A stretch of 64,000 nt of DNA from Flavobacterium ovatum (GTDB taxonomy: Bacteria; Bacteroidota; Bacteroidia; Flavobacteriales; Flavobacteriaceae): the NCBI RefSeq assembly GCF_040703125.1, contig NZ_CP160035.1:1550001-1614000 (forward strand), read 5' to 3'. Positions within the stretch are counted from its first letter, which is position 1, and each line of letters opens with the position of its first letter. The notes beneath the pieces were generated by a model, which saw nothing but the letters and a program-made list of their open reading frames with translations, was not told the DNA's origin and did not search any database. Made by a program: the position numbers and the translations under genes. Positions 18,056 to 27,021 of this stretch are shown here, piece by piece.

Positions 18056-18511
18056 TTAGCTTTTTTTATCGTCATCAGCTAATACAGTACCTTTAATCGT
18101 TAATGTTTTTGTAGCTTGTCCTTCAGCATTAGAAGTAACCGTTACTGTTTTCGTAAATGGACCAACTCTGTCAGTAGCATATTTTACTCCAATCACACCT
18201 TTTGCCCCAGGAGCAATAGGTTCTTTTGGTGTAGTAGGAACAGTGCAACCACAAGATCCTTGAGTGTTAGTGATGATTAATGGCTTGTTGCCATTATTAG
18301 TAAATACAAATTGACGATTACCGTCAGCGTTGTGAGCAATTGTTCCGTAATCGATAGTTTCGTTTTCAAAAACCAAACCTGCACCGTCAACTTTTGGTAA
18401 TTTTGTGGTTACAGTTTTAGCAACTGCTTTAGATTTTTTTGAAGTTTCTTGTGCGTTAGAATTAGCAATTCCAAATACAGTTAGTAGAGCAAGTAAAATT
18501 ATCTTTTTCAT
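18056..18511 (-). CDS. DUF1573 domain-containing exported protein
   Basis: 151 residues with a signal peptide (MKKIILLALLTVFGIANSNAQ), so periplasmic or surface. The DUF1573 immunoglobulin-like domain has FENETIDYGTIAHNADG, FTNNGNKPLIITN, the signature GSCGCTVP with two Cys, and a final strand pattern TLTIKGTV. The end is Asp/Lys-rich. The family is common in Bacteroidota and its function is unknown. It has its own terminator and a TAGTTTTG box at 18538-18545, so it is probably a strong monocistronic gene. Confidence 0.9.
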   Translation of the reverse strand: MKKIILLALLTVFGIANSNAQETSKKSKAVAKTVTTKLPKVDGAGLVFENETIDYGTIAHNADGNRQFVFTNNGNKPLIITNTQGSCGCTVPTTPKEPIAPGAKGVIGVKYATDRVGPFTKTVTVTSNAEGQATKTLTIKGTVLADDDKKS

Positions 18512-18537
18512 TTTATTAGATTTTTAAGTTGATAAAA

Positions 18538-18545
18538 CAAAACTA
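18538..18545 (-). promoter_or_regulatory. Possible -7 box of the DUF1573 gene (TAGTTTTG)
   Basis: TAGTTTTG on the minus strand, 27 bases before the ATG, fits TAnnTTTG. A TTG is found upstream at a shorter than usual spacing (15 bases). Confidence 0.4.
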
Positions 18546-18676
18546 AAGAAAATATCATGCCAATACCATAATATTTCCTTAAAAGTGAAGTTTATTTTTT
18601 TAACTATTTACATTTTCGCTTTAAAATCTATAAATTCGCTCCTATTTCAAGTTAATCATAAATCAAACACAATATT

Positions 18677-21283
18677 TTGGCAACTAAAGATAAAGTAGTA
18701 AAAGAAACCCCGTTAATGAAGCAATACAATGAAATAAAAAGGAAGTATCCTGATGCTTGTTTGTTGTTTAGAGTGGGGGATTTTTATGAAACTTTCGGAG
18801 AAGATGCGGTTCGTGCTTCTAAGATTTTAGGAATTACCTTAACAAAACGTGGTGCAGGCTCAGCTAGTGAAACTGCATTAGCGGGTTTTCCGCATCATTC
18901 GATTAATACCTATTTGCCAAAATTAGTAAAAGCAGGATTGCGTGTGGCTATTTGTGATCAACTCGAAGATCCTAAAATGACCAAAACCATCGTTAAACGT
19001 GGCGTGACCGAATTAGTGACTCCCGGAGTTTCGATGAATGACGAAGTTTTGAATTCTAAATCGAATAACTTCTTAGCCTCGGTTTACTTTACAAGTAAGA
19101 GTATTGGTGTTTCTTTTTTGGATGTTTCTACGGGTGAATTTTTAACGGCTCAAGGAAATGGAGAATACATCGATAAGTTGTTGCAAAATTTCAGCCCATC
19201 TGAGATCTTGGTTCAAAAAAATCATAAAAATAATTTTAAGGAGCAGTTCGGAAATAATTTTCATTGTTTTTACTTAGAAGATTGGATCTATAAAGAAGAT
19301 TACGCTTTTGAAACCTTAACCAAGCATTTTCAAACGGTTTCCTTAAAAGGTTTTGGGATTGAAGAATTGAAGGACGGAATTATCGCTTCTGGAGCTATTT
19401 TATATTATTTGTCCGAAACACAACACAATAGAGTACAACATATTACTTCTATTCAGCGAATTGCAGAGGATGCTTATGTGTGGATGGATCGTTTTACGAT
19501 TCGTAATTTAGAATTATATCACAGTTACAATCCAAACGCCGTGACTTTGTTGGACGTAATAGACAGAACGCTTTCGCCAATGGGAGGCCGTCTATTGAAA
19601 CGCTGGTTAGCATTGCCTTTGAAAGATGCTAATAAAATTAGAAACCGTCATCAGGTGGTTGCTTATTTGAAAGAAAGTCAAGAGGTATTGCAAAAGATGC
19701 AATACCAAATCAAACAAATATCAGATTTAGAACGTTTGATTTCTAAAATTGCAGCAGGAAAAGTATCCCCTCGCGAAGTGGTCTATTTGAAAGAATCGCT
19801 AGATGCTATTATTCCAATGAAGACTTTAGCATTAGAAAGTCCGCAAGAAGCAGTGAAGGTAATTGGAGATAGTTTTCATAGTTGTGAATTGCTTCGAGAG
19901 AAAATAAAAATCACGTTGAATCAAGATGCGCCAGTAGCTATTTCTAAAGGGAATGCAATTGCAAAAGGTGTAAGCGCGGAATTGGATGAATTGCGTGCGA
20001 TTTCAACTTCAGGTAAAGAATATCTGGAAGGTATAGAAGCTCGTGAATCGCAACGAACAGGGATTACGTCCTTGAAAATATCGTTTAATAATGTTTTTGG
20101 GTATTATATTGAAGTTAGAAATACGCACAAAGATAAAGTACCTACAGAATGGATAAGAAAACAAACACTTGTCAATGCGGAACGTTATATTACTGAAGAG
20201 TTAAAAGAATACGAAACTAAAATTCTAGGTGCTGAAGAAAAAATTCAGAAAATAGAATCCGATTTATTTGAGCAATTAGTTGCTTGGATTACCACTTATA
20301 TTAAGCCTGTTCAGTTAAATGCTAATTTAGTGGCGCAATTAGATTGTTTGTGCTCCTTTACACAATTGGCAATAGAGAATCAATATGTATGTCCGCAATT
20401 GGATGAAACTTTTGAACTCGAAATTAATAACGGAAGACACCCAGTTATTGAAAAACAATTACCCGTAGGAACGCCCTATATTGCTAATGATGTTTTTCTA
20501 GATAGAGAGACGCAACAGTTAATAATGATTACAGGTCCTAATATGTCCGGTAAATCGGCAATTTTGAGACAAACAGCTTTGATTGTGTTGTTAGCTCAAA
20601 TGGGAAGTTTTGTTCCTGCTGATAGCGTTAGAATGGGAGTAGTGGATAAGATATTTACTAGAGTGGGGGCAAGTGACAATATCTCCATGGGTGAATCGAC
20701 TTTTATGGTCGAAATGAATGAAACGGCTTCTATCTTGAATAATCTCTCCGAAAGAAGTTTGGTCTTGCTTGATGAAATTGGTCGTGGTACAAGTACTTAT
20801 GATGGGATTTCCATTGCTTGGGCGATCGCTGAATTCCTTCATGAACATCCCGCTAGACCGAAAACGCTTTTTGCAACACATTATCATGAGTTAAATGAAA
20901 TGAATGAGTTGTTGCCTCGCATTCAAAATTACAATGTTTCTGTAAAGGAATTGAAGGACTCAGTTTTATTTATTCGAAAGTTAGTCAAAGGAGGAAGTGC
21001 GCATAGTTTTGGGATCCATGTCGCTAAAATGGCTGGAATGCCACAGATTGTGATTCAAAAAGCACAAAAGCTTTTAAAGAAATTAGAGAAAGATCATAGT
21101 AGTGATGCTTTAAACGGAATAAAATCTGAAAAAGAAGAAATGCAAATGAGCTTTTTTAACTTGGACGACCCTTTATTGGAAGAAATAAAAGAGGAAATAC
21201 TAAGTTTAGATATTAATACTGTAACACCAGTAGAAGCCTTGATGAAGCTAAATGAGTTAAAAAGAATGTTGACTAGAAAATAA
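18677..21283 (+). CDS. mutS: DNA mismatch repair protein MutS
   Basis: 868 residues. The mismatch-reading motif FYE (Phe36-Tyr37-Glu38 in RVGDFYETFGEDA) is intact, as are the connector, core and clamp regions, and the ATPase with Walker A GPNMSGKS (about residue 620) and Walker B LVLLDEIGRGTSTYDG (about 696). The start is TTG: the next in-frame ATG comes only at residue 14, inside the conserved segment TPLMKQYNEIKRKYPD, so the family N-terminus supports TTG at 18677. MutS recognises mispairs and recruits MutL. Downstream are two tRNA genes. Confidence 0.97.
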   Translation: MATKDKVVKETPLMKQYNEIKRKYPDACLLFRVGDFYETFGEDAVRASKILGITLTKRGAGSASETALAGFPHHSINTYLPKLVKAGLRVAICDQLEDPKMTKTIVKRGVTELVTPGVSMNDEVLNSKSNNFLASVYFTSKSIGVSFLDVSTGEFLTAQGNGEYIDKLLQNFSPSEILVQKNHKNNFKEQFGNNFHCFYLEDWIYKEDYAFETLTKHFQTVSLKGFGIEELKDGIIASGAILYYLSETQHNRVQHITSIQRIAEDAYVWMDRFTIRNLELYHSYNPNAVTLLDVIDRTLSPMGGRLLKRWLALPLKDANKIRNRHQVVAYLKESQEVLQKMQYQIKQISDLERLISKIAAGKVSPREVVYLKESLDAIIPMKTLALESPQEAVKVIGDSFHSCELLREKIKITLNQDAPVAISKGNAIAKGVSAELDELRAISTSGKEYLEGIEARESQRTGITSLKISFNNVFGYYIEVRNTHKDKVPTEWIRKQTLVNAERYITEELKEYETKILGAEEKIQKIESDLFEQLVAWITTYIKPVQLNANLVAQLDCLCSFTQLAIENQYVCPQLDETFELEINNGRHPVIEKQLPVGTPYIANDVFLDRETQQLIMITGPNMSGKSAILRQTALIVLLAQMGSFVPADSVRMGVVDKIFTRVGASDNISMGESTFMVEMNETASILNNLSERSLVLLDEIGRGTSTYDGISIAWAIAEFLHEHPARPKTLFATHYHELNEMNELLPRIQNYNVSVKELKDSVLFIRKLVKGGSAHSFGIHVAKMAGMPQIVIQKAQKLLKKLEKDHSSDALNGIKSEKEEMQMSFFNLDDPLLEEIKEEILSLDINTVTPVEALMKLNELKRMLTRK

Positions 21284-21349
21284 TTTCACATTTAAAGTTT
21301 TTGTTATCAGAAGGTTATAAAATAATTCAAAAAAATATTCAAAAACCGC

Positions 21350-21379
21350 TTGTTTAACTCAATAAAAGTCTTAAATTTG
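21350..21379 (+). promoter_or_regulatory. Promoter of tRNA-Gly(GCC): TTG-N19-TAAATTTG
   Basis: TTG at 21350-21352 and TAAATTTG at 21372-21379 separated by 19 bases match the Bacteroidota -33/-7 pair. The tRNA begins 49 bases downstream. Confidence 0.7.
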
Positions 21380-21428
21380 CATCCGCAATACAGAACAAGT
21401 ATCGCGGTTCTTTTTAAGGATTGAAAAT

Positions 21429-21501
21429 GCGAAAATAGCTCAGTTGGTAGAGCGCGACCTTGCCAAGGTCGAGGTCGCGGGTTCGAGCCCCGTTTTTCGC
21501 T
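21429..21501 (+). tRNA. tRNA-Gly (anticodon GCC)
   Basis: 73-base cloverleaf: acceptor GCGAAAA/TTTTCGC, D arm GCTC/GAGC, anticodon arm CGACC-TTGCCAA-GGTCG with anticodon GCC, T arm GCGGG-TTCGAGC-CCCGT. CCA is not encoded. Confidence 0.97.
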
Positions 21502-21543
21502 CAAAAGCGTAAAAAGCTCGAAAGGATATAAAAAATAAAATAG

Positions 21544-21551
21544 TATCTTTG
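21544..21551 (+). promoter_or_regulatory. Possible -7 box before tRNA-Leu (TATCTTTG)
   Basis: TATCTTTG matches TAnnTTTG, 72 bases before tRNA-Leu. No clear -33 TTTG partner is seen, so the two tRNAs may also be co-transcribed. Confidence 0.4.
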
Positions 21552-21622
21552 AAAAATATAAAGCTAGAATGGTAAGCTTATTTAATTAATTTTCTCGAAA
21601 ATTAAATCCATTAATACCAGAC

Positions 21623-21708
21623 GCTCGGATGGTGAAATTGGTAGACACGCTGGACTTAAAATCCAGTGAGCAGCAATGCTCGTGCGGGTTCAAGTCCCGC
21701 TCTGAGTA
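21623..21708 (+). tRNA. tRNA-Leu (anticodon TAA)
   Basis: 86-base class II tRNA: acceptor GCTCGGA/TCTGAGT, anticodon loop CTTAAAA with anticodon TAA in stem CTGGA/TCCAG, variable arm GAGCAGCAATGCTC, T arm GCGGG-TTCAAGT-CCCGC. Confidence 0.97.
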
Positions 21709-21710
21709 CT

Positions 21711-21740
21711 AAAGCCTCTTCTTTTGAAGAGGCTTTTTTT
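21711..21740 (+). terminator. Terminator after tRNA-Leu
   Basis: Perfect 11-bp stem AAAGCCTCTTC / GAAGAGGCTTT with loop TTTT, then a T run, starting 2 bases after the tRNA. Confidence 0.93.
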
Positions 21741-21821
21741 TGTTTATAACTCTATGAATTTTTTTTGTGTGTAGTTGTTAAAGATTGTATTTTTATTTTT
21801 GAAAAATTAAGGAGTTTAAAT

Positions 21822-22169
21822 ATGGGGTCTTTTGTGATTAGTAAGCGCTTTAGTGGGGATTATAAGTTTGAATACACTTCCAGAAAAGGGAAGCCTATTT
21901 TTACGAGTAATGCTTATGAATTGCGAATGGATTGTGAGGCAGTTGCTGAATTGTTGCGATCAGAGTTTAGTGCGTGTTCTTTTTTAAAGTATAAGACCGC
22001 TAAAGGGAAGTTTTATTTCAAAGTAGTGCTTAATGAAGTTTTGATGGCTGTAAGTCGGAAATACAGTACTGTATTGATGGCTCAGAAAGGAATTGATGAA
22101 ATAGTGAAATATGGTTCGCGAGCGGAGATATTGGATTTCGCGGCAAGCGAGGTCATTTTTGATGATTAG
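21822..22169 (+). CDS. YegP-like protein (DUF1508), two repeats
   Basis: 115 residues from the ATG at 21822, which has a GGAG at 21811-21814 eight bases upstream; a longer frame from 21765 is not supported. Two DUF1508-type modules are visible: MGSFVISKRFSGDYKFEYTS with KGKPIFTSNAYE, and FLKYKTAKGKFYFKVVLNEV. Each has the alternating FV.K/YKF.Y strand pattern of YegP. The family's function is unknown. It has a strong terminator of its own. Confidence 0.8.
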   Translation: MGSFVISKRFSGDYKFEYTSRKGKPIFTSNAYELRMDCEAVAELLRSEFSACSFLKYKTAKGKFYFKVVLNEVLMAVSRKYSTVLMAQKGIDEIVKYGSRAEILDFAASEVIFDD

Positions 22170-22198
22170 AATTTAGAAGCGTATAATAAATAAAAAAA

Positions 22199-22236
22199 AG
22201 GAAGTGAGGGCAAAACGCTCTCACTTCCTTTTTTTG
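22199..22236 (+). terminator. Terminator of the YegP-like gene
   Basis: Perfect 11-bp stem AAGGAAGTGAG / CTCACTTCCTT with a 10-base loop, followed by seven or more T. Confidence 0.93.
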
Positions 22237-22283
22237 GTTTTGTAAATAATTAGAATATCGATTGGATGTTTTTAAATTATAAA

Positions 22284-22312
22284 CAAAAAAAAGCCATCAT
22301 AAAGATGGCTTT
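22284..22312 (-). terminator. Terminator of the small lipoprotein gene
   Basis: Stem AAAGCCATC / GATGGCTTT with a 5-base loop; on the minus strand it runs into a T tract 25 bases after the stop codon. Confidence 0.9.
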
Positions 22313-22336
22313 GATTTTTCTTAGAATAAATTCTAA

Positions 22337-22525
22337 TTAGTGAGCAGCAGGAGCTTCAACAGCAGCTGAATCAACAGCTAATGCAGTAGTATCAACAGCT
22401 ACAGAATCAACAGCAACAGCAGTTGAGTCAACAGCTACAACTTCTTCAGCAGCAGCGTCAGCTTTTTTACAAGATACAACAGTTAAAACAGCAACAACAG
22501 CTAAACTTAAAAATACTTTTTTCAT
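22337..22525 (-). CDS. Small Ala/Val-rich lipoprotein, 62 residues
   Basis: The signal MKKVFLSLAVVAVLTVVSC ends with a lipobox-like VVSC (Cys19). The mature part is almost only Ala, Val, Asp, Ser and Thr in repeated units of the type VAVDSTA / VAVDSVA / LAVDSAA. Such small, biased lipoproteins are common in flavobacteria and have no known function; a cell-surface structural or spacer role is a guess. The strong terminator and a TATCTTTG box about 37 bases upstream of the ATG (22564-22571, minus strand) suggest high expression. Confidence 0.8.
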   Translation of the reverse strand: MKKVFLSLAVVAVLTVVSCKKADAAAEEVVAVDSTAVAVDSVAVDTTALAVDSAAVEAPAAH

Positions 22526-22820
22526 CTTACTTTAATATAAAAGGTTAATTATTAATTCGAGGCAAAGATATAAAATTTTTGATATGTAAAATTTTTTTTC
22601 AATTTATTTTTAAAAATATTATTCGATTTATATTTTTTTAGTTTGTTTTGGAGTCTAATATCCTTAATTATAGTGGTTAAACGGGGACTTATTTATTAAA
22701 TGGTTAATCGAAATCGATACTAAAAGCAGTTGTTTTATGTAAGAATTAAGAGTTTTTTGGCTTTTATTTTTTTGGATAATGATAGTTCAGAATATTATTT
22801 AGGGATTAATTGCTGTGCTA

Positions 22821-24050
22821 TTACTTTATTGTATCAAGAATAATGTCTGTTGCTCCTTTATTGTCTATTATAAATTGACTGCAAATAGCTCCTTTTTCTT
22901 TTTGAATTAGATCATTGTTGAGTAATTCATCTAAAGTAGTTTGTAGTTCTGTTTCATTTTTAATTGAAATACATCCTTTTAAAGAAACGAGTGCAATGGC
23001 TTCAGCAAAATGAGAATAATTAGTTCCAATTACAATTGGGACGCCAAATGTAGCAGGTTCGAGTATGTTGTGAACGCCAGGATTGCCAAATCCACCACCT
23101 ACATAAGCAATGTCAGCATAGCTGTAAATTTTGGTCAAAATACCTATGGTGTCAATGAGGAAGACTTCGTAGTCGGCTAAGTTCTTACCCTTCATTTCTG
23201 AAAATAGTAGTGTTTTCTTTGTTATACTATTTTTTAATTGAAGGATTTGTTCGGGTTTGATATTATGAGGAGCAATAATGAATTTAACTTTTTGATTGAC
23301 TGTGTTAATGTAGTCTGTTAGTAATTCTTCGTCTTTGGGCCAGGAGCTTCCAATCACAACGGTTGGAGTGTTATTTTTGAATTGAGAAATGAAATCGAGT
23401 GTGTTGTCTTTTTCTACTATAGCTGCAACTCGATCAAAGCGTGTGTCTCCGGAAACGTAGACATTCTTTTTTCCAAGGCTTAGCACTAATTGTTTTGAAG
23501 CTTCGTTTTGTACAAAAAAACAGGTAAAAGCGTCTAAAGCCTTTCTGTAAAATCCACCGTACCATTTAAAAAACAACTGGTTTTCTCTGAAAATCCCCGA
23601 TATAAGATAGGTTGGGATATTTTGTTTCTTTAAAACGTGTAAATAATTGATCCAAAATTCATATTTTATAAAAAACACCATATCGGGATGTACTAATGCG
23701 ATGAATTTTTCGGCATTATAAGAGCTGTCCAAGGGTAGATATAGAGTAACGTCAGCTACAGTGTTATTTTTTCGAACCTCAAAACCTGAAGGAGAAAAGA
23801 AGGTTACTATAATTTTATGAGTTGGAAATTTTCGTTTTATTTTTTCAATAACGGGTAGTCCTTGTTCGTATTCCCCTAAAGAAGCGGCGTGAAACCAAAT
23901 GGTTTTGTCGGAGGTTTTTATTTTTTGCGAAAGCGTATCAAAAACAGTTTTTCTTCCAGATACAAACAAGTTTATTTTTGCATTGAATAATGCAATTATT
24001 TTTAATAAAAATTCCGCAATAGCTATTGTGAGATTGTAAAGAAAGTGCAT
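22821..24050 (-). CDS. waaA: 3-deoxy-D-manno-octulosonic acid (KDO) transferase
   Basis: 409 residues, glycosyltransferase family 30. It attaches KDO from CMP-KDO to lipid A precursors at the inner membrane. An N-terminal membrane-associated segment is followed by FHAASLGEYEQGLP, which holds the catalytic Glu, LPLDSSYNAEKFIALVHPDMVFFIKYEFW, and IAYVGGGFG.PGVHNILEPATFGVPIVIG in the C-terminal CMP-KDO domain. Length is typical. The next gene upstream, an aminotransferase, is divergent, so this gene is probably transcribed alone. Confidence 0.94.
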   Translation of the reverse strand: MHFLYNLTIAIAEFLLKIIALFNAKINLFVSGRKTVFDTLSQKIKTSDKTIWFHAASLGEYEQGLPVIEKIKRKFPTHKIIVTFFSPSGFEVRKNNTVADVTLYLPLDSSYNAEKFIALVHPDMVFFIKYEFWINYLHVLKKQNIPTYLISGIFRENQLFFKWYGGFYRKALDAFTCFFVQNEASKQLVLSLGKKNVYVSGDTRFDRVAAIVEKDNTLDFISQFKNNTPTVVIGSSWPKDEELLTDYINTVNQKVKFIIAPHNIKPEQILQLKNSITKKTLLFSEMKGKNLADYEVFLIDTIGILTKIYSYADIAYVGGGFGNPGVHNILEPATFGVPIVIGTNYSHFAEAIALVSLKGCISIKNETELQTTLDELLNNDLIQKEKGAICSQFIIDNKGATDIILDTIK

Positions 24051-24200
24051 TCGATGTTTTTTTGGGCTAAAATACGTTTTCTTTGGGTTAAATTCATTGG
24101 TTTGAAATCAATAATACCTATTTTTGTTTTCCTTTTAGGAAAGATATGAGAGGAAGTATTTGTACAAATCGTTGTCTTTCTAATTATAAATAATGTGTAC

Positions 24201-25331
24201 ATGAAGAAAATTCAAATGGTTGACCTTAAAAGTCAATACGATAAAATTGCCGTTACAGTAAATGCTTCTATTCAAGAAGTTTTGAATACCAATGCCTATA
24301 TCAATGGTCCACAAGTGCACCAATTTCAAAAAGGTTTGGAGGATTATTTAGGAGTCAAACACGTAATTCCTTGTGCAAATGGTACCGATGCTTTGCAAAT
24401 TGCAATGATGGGGCTAGGCTTGAGTCCTGGTGATGAGGTAATTACTGCCGATTTTACATTTGCAGCTACTGTTGAGGTAATTGCTTTGCTGCAACTAACT
24501 CCTGTTTTAGTAGATGTAGATTTACATGACATGAATATTTCTTTAGAAAGAATAAAAGCGGCTATTACCCCTAAAACGAAAGCAATTGTTCCTGTGCATT
24601 TGTTTGGGCGTGCTGCCAATATGGAAGGTGTTATGGCATTAGCCAATGAGCATAATCTTTTTGTAATCGAAGACAATGCGCAAGCTATCGGTGCTGATTT
24701 TACCACCAAAGCAGGAAAGCAATCTAAAGTTGGAACAATAGGTCACGTAGGAGCAACTTCCTTCTTTCCTTCTAAAAACTTAGGTTGTTATGGAGATGGT
24801 GGAGCTATATTTACCAATGATGATGATTTAGCACATACTATTCGTGGAATCGTTAATCACGGAATGTACGAGCGTTACCATCACGATGTAGTTGGTGTAA
24901 ATTCTCGTTTAGATAGTATACAAGCGGGTGTTCTTAATGCTAAATTACCTTTTCTAAATGACTATAATACGTCTCGTCGTGATGCGGCGGCTAGGTATAA
25001 TGCAGCTTTGGCAGGGCATGTAAACATCGTGACACCTTCTTTCGATAATGATGAGAATGATCATGTGTTTCATCAATATACTTTGCGTATCATCAATGCT
25101 GATAGAAATGGTTTGATGCAACATTTATTGGATAAAGGAATTCCATGTGCTATTTATTATCCAATTCCATTACACTCTCAAAAGGCTTACATAGATGTTC
25201 GATACAAAGAAGAAGATTTCCCGGTTACGAATCAATTAGTAACTGAGGTGCTTTCATTACCAATGCATACCGAATTAGAAGACGAGCAAATTCAATTTAT
25301 AACCGATAGTATTTTGGAATTTTTGAAATAA
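24201..25331 (+). CDS. DegT/DnrJ/EryC1/StrS family aminotransferase
   Basis: 376 residues from ATG 24201 (a GTG at 24195 adds only two residues). PLP-dependent sugar aminotransferase fold: NGTDALQIAMMGLGLSPGDEVI, DFTFAATVEVI, PVHLFGRAANM, EDNAQAIGA, and the PLP-lysine motif FFPSKNLGCYGDGGAIF. The C-terminal part has IPCAIYYPIPLH, characteristic of enzymes that aminate nucleotide-linked keto-sugars. Being next to waaA, a role in LPS or surface-glycan sugar synthesis is likely. The exact sugar cannot be told. A hairpin terminator follows. Confidence 0.92.
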   Translation: MKKIQMVDLKSQYDKIAVTVNASIQEVLNTNAYINGPQVHQFQKGLEDYLGVKHVIPCANGTDALQIAMMGLGLSPGDEVITADFTFAATVEVIALLQLTPVLVDVDLHDMNISLERIKAAITPKTKAIVPVHLFGRAANMEGVMALANEHNLFVIEDNAQAIGADFTTKAGKQSKVGTIGHVGATSFFPSKNLGCYGDGGAIFTNDDDLAHTIRGIVNHGMYERYHHDVVGVNSRLDSIQAGVLNAKLPFLNDYNTSRRDAAARYNAALAGHVNIVTPSFDNDENDHVFHQYTLRIINADRNGLMQHLLDKGIPCAIYYPIPLHSQKAYIDVRYKEEDFPVTNQLVTEVLSLPMHTELEDEQIQFITDSILEFLK

Positions 25332-25348
25332 TAATAGATTTTTAAATA

Positions 25349-25389
25349 AAAAAAACTCGAAAGCAGCCTAGTTGTTCTCGAGTTTTTTT
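25349..25389 (+). terminator. Terminator of the DegT aminotransferase gene
   Basis: AAAAACTCGA and TCGAGTTTTT pair around a 17-base loop and run into T. It begins 18 bases after the stop codon. Confidence 0.75.
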
Positions 25390-25427
25390 GTTTAGAATAA
25401 TTGCAATGAATTATTTATAGTTTTAAA

Positions 25428-25690
25428 TCAATCAAAAAGTTTAATTTTAGCTAAAAACGGAGTAATAGCATGGTTGATTTCGGTGTTTTTTATCTTTTTA
25501 AAATTTCCGTGCAGTCTACCTTGCACTGTTATAAATTCTAATTTCAAACCCATTTATTGAAGTTTTTTATATAAACCCACCAATTTATAGATAAGATACA
25601 GTAGGGGGTAGCATCACCGTGTACAATAAAAGTAGGAGGGCTCTTTTTTCATAAGGTTATAAAATCGTTCAAGAAGGATAACCAGTTGGA
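25428..25690 (-). pseudogene. Decayed alpha/beta-hydrolase (esterase/lipase) C-terminus
   Basis: Minus-strand translation of this gene-free gap gives, in order, SPPTFIVHGDATP in one frame, GLYKKLQ then a stop then MGLKLEFITVQGRLHGNF in another, and ends AKIKLFD before TGA at 25428-25430. These pieces match the C-terminal part of carboxylesterase-like alpha/beta hydrolases (PPTFIVHGD with the catalytic Asp region; a GGGHG-type His loop here degraded to GRLHGNF). At least one frameshift and one nonsense codon break it, and another stop lies just upstream of SPPTF. The rest of the gene is gone. This is a remnant, not an expressed enzyme. Confidence 0.72.
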
Positions 25691-25765
25691 GAAATCAGAT
25701 ATAGTTTCTTTTTAGAAAATGAAAAATCAGATTGGATTAAAATAGGTTGATTATTATTGGATAAT

Positions 25766-25807
25766 AATAAAAAAGTCCCCTCCAAGTACTAATCTTGTGG
25801 GGACTTT
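25766..25807 (-). terminator. Terminator of fabD
   Basis: AAAGTCCCC / GGGGACTTT with an inner CAAG/CTTG pair; on the minus strand it is followed by T-rich sequence, 34 bases after the fabD stop. Confidence 0.88.
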
Positions 25808-25840
25808 AAGGTAAGCCAATAACTGCGATTGAATACTAAA

Positions 25841-26713
25841 TTATGCGTTCGCCGTAGCCGCTTCTTTATTGATTTTTCCAATTAAACCAGCCAAAACTTT
25901 TCCAGGGCCAACTTCAGTAAATAAAGTAGCGCCGTCAGCAATCATTTGTTGTACAGATTGCGTCCATTTTACAGGAGCAGTCAACTGGATGATTAAATTC
26001 TTTTTTATTTCATTTGCGTCAGAAACCGCCGAAGCCGTAACATTTTGATATACAGGACAAGTTGGTGTTGCAAAAGTAGTCGCTTCAATCGCTGCGGCTA
26101 GTTCTTCACGAGCGGGTTCCATCATAGGGGAGTGGAATGCTCCACCTACAGGCAATAACAACGCACGTTTTGCGCCTGCTTCTTTCATTTTTTCGCAAGC
26201 CAATTCGACCGCTTTGAATTCTCCTGAGATGACTAATTGACCAGGGCAATTGTAATTAGCAGCAACTACAACACCGTCTATAGAAGCACAAACTTCCTCT
26301 ACAATATGGTCTGCTAATCCTAAAACAGCCGCCATAGTTGAAGGTTTGATTTCGCAAGCTTTTTGCATTGCCAAAGCACGTTGAGAAACTAATTTTAATC
26401 CATCTTCAAAAGACAAAGCACCATTCGCCACCAAAGCAGAGAACTCTCCCAAAGAGTGTCCCGCTACCATTTCTGGTTTGAAATCTTCCAAGGTTTTAGC
26501 CAAGATTACCGAGTGCAAGAAAACCGCTGGTTGGGTAACTTTAGTTTCTTTTAACTCTTCAGCCGTACCTTCAAACATAATATCTGTGATGCGGAAACCT
26601 AATATTTCGTTAGCTTTTTCGAAAAGTGACTTTGCTAATTCTGAATTTTCATATAATTCTTTGCCCATTCCTGTGAATTGTGCTCCTTGACCTGGAAAAA
26701 CGTATGCTTTCAT
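25841..26713 (-). CDS. fabD: Malonyl-CoA:ACP transacylase
   Basis: 290 residues. Moves malonyl from CoA to acyl-carrier protein, the entry step of fatty-acid elongation. The N-terminal FPGQGAQFTGMGKEL, the nucleophile elbow GHSLGEFSAL with Ser87, the catalytic His194 in GAFHSPMMEPA, and the C-terminal FTEVGPGKVLAGL are all present. Length is normal. It stands alone with its own terminator, beside the decayed hydrolase. Confidence 0.97.
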   Translation of the reverse strand: MKAYVFPGQGAQFTGMGKELYENSELAKSLFEKANEILGFRITDIMFEGTAEELKETKVTQPAVFLHSVILAKTLEDFKPEMVAGHSLGEFSALVANGALSFEDGLKLVSQRALAMQKACEIKPSTMAAVLGLADHIVEEVCASIDGVVVAANYNCPGQLVISGEFKAVELACEKMKEAGAKRALLLPVGGAFHSPMMEPAREELAAAIEATTFATPTCPVYQNVTASAVSDANEIKKNLIIQLTAPVKWTQSVQQMIADGATLFTEVGPGKVLAGLIGKINKEAATANA

Positions 26714-27021
26714 TTATGCTGAATTTATTTCAGCATCTCAATAATGCTGAAAGGTTATTTATCTGCAAAAATAGTATTTTTTTTAGGAGCACCAACATTT
26801 AAGGTTTTAATGACGAGTTGTCCTGCTGTCCATTCTATCTTTACTTGCTTGAAGTAAGTAAGTAAAGAAGGCCTTCCGAGACTTCGGATCCTTCAGGGCT
26901 AGGCAGTAAGAGTTGGGGGTTTAATAATATCCCCAAAAGCACTGTAGGGAACAATGCTTTTAATTAATTCAAATGATTGCTTGTCTATCTGAAAAATAGA
27001 TTACAACCAAGATGTTCCATG
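26714..27021. other. Non-coding stretch with one dispersed element
   Basis: No gene seen. It contains copy 3 of the dispersed palindromic element (26820-26905). The rest is AT-rich sequence upstream of fabD and downstream of the Fer4_19 gene, with no clear terminator hairpin recognised. Confidence 0.55.
26820..26905 (+). repeat. Dispersed palindromic element, copy 3
   Basis: Reads GTCCTGCTGTCCATTCTATC, a central ACTTGCTTGAAGTAAGTAAG, then GGCCTTCCGAGACTTCGGAT and CCTTCAGGGCTAGG. Order and words match copies 1 and 2 (TCCTGCT.TCC, TATCT, GGATnn, TCAGGGCTA). Confidence 0.6.
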
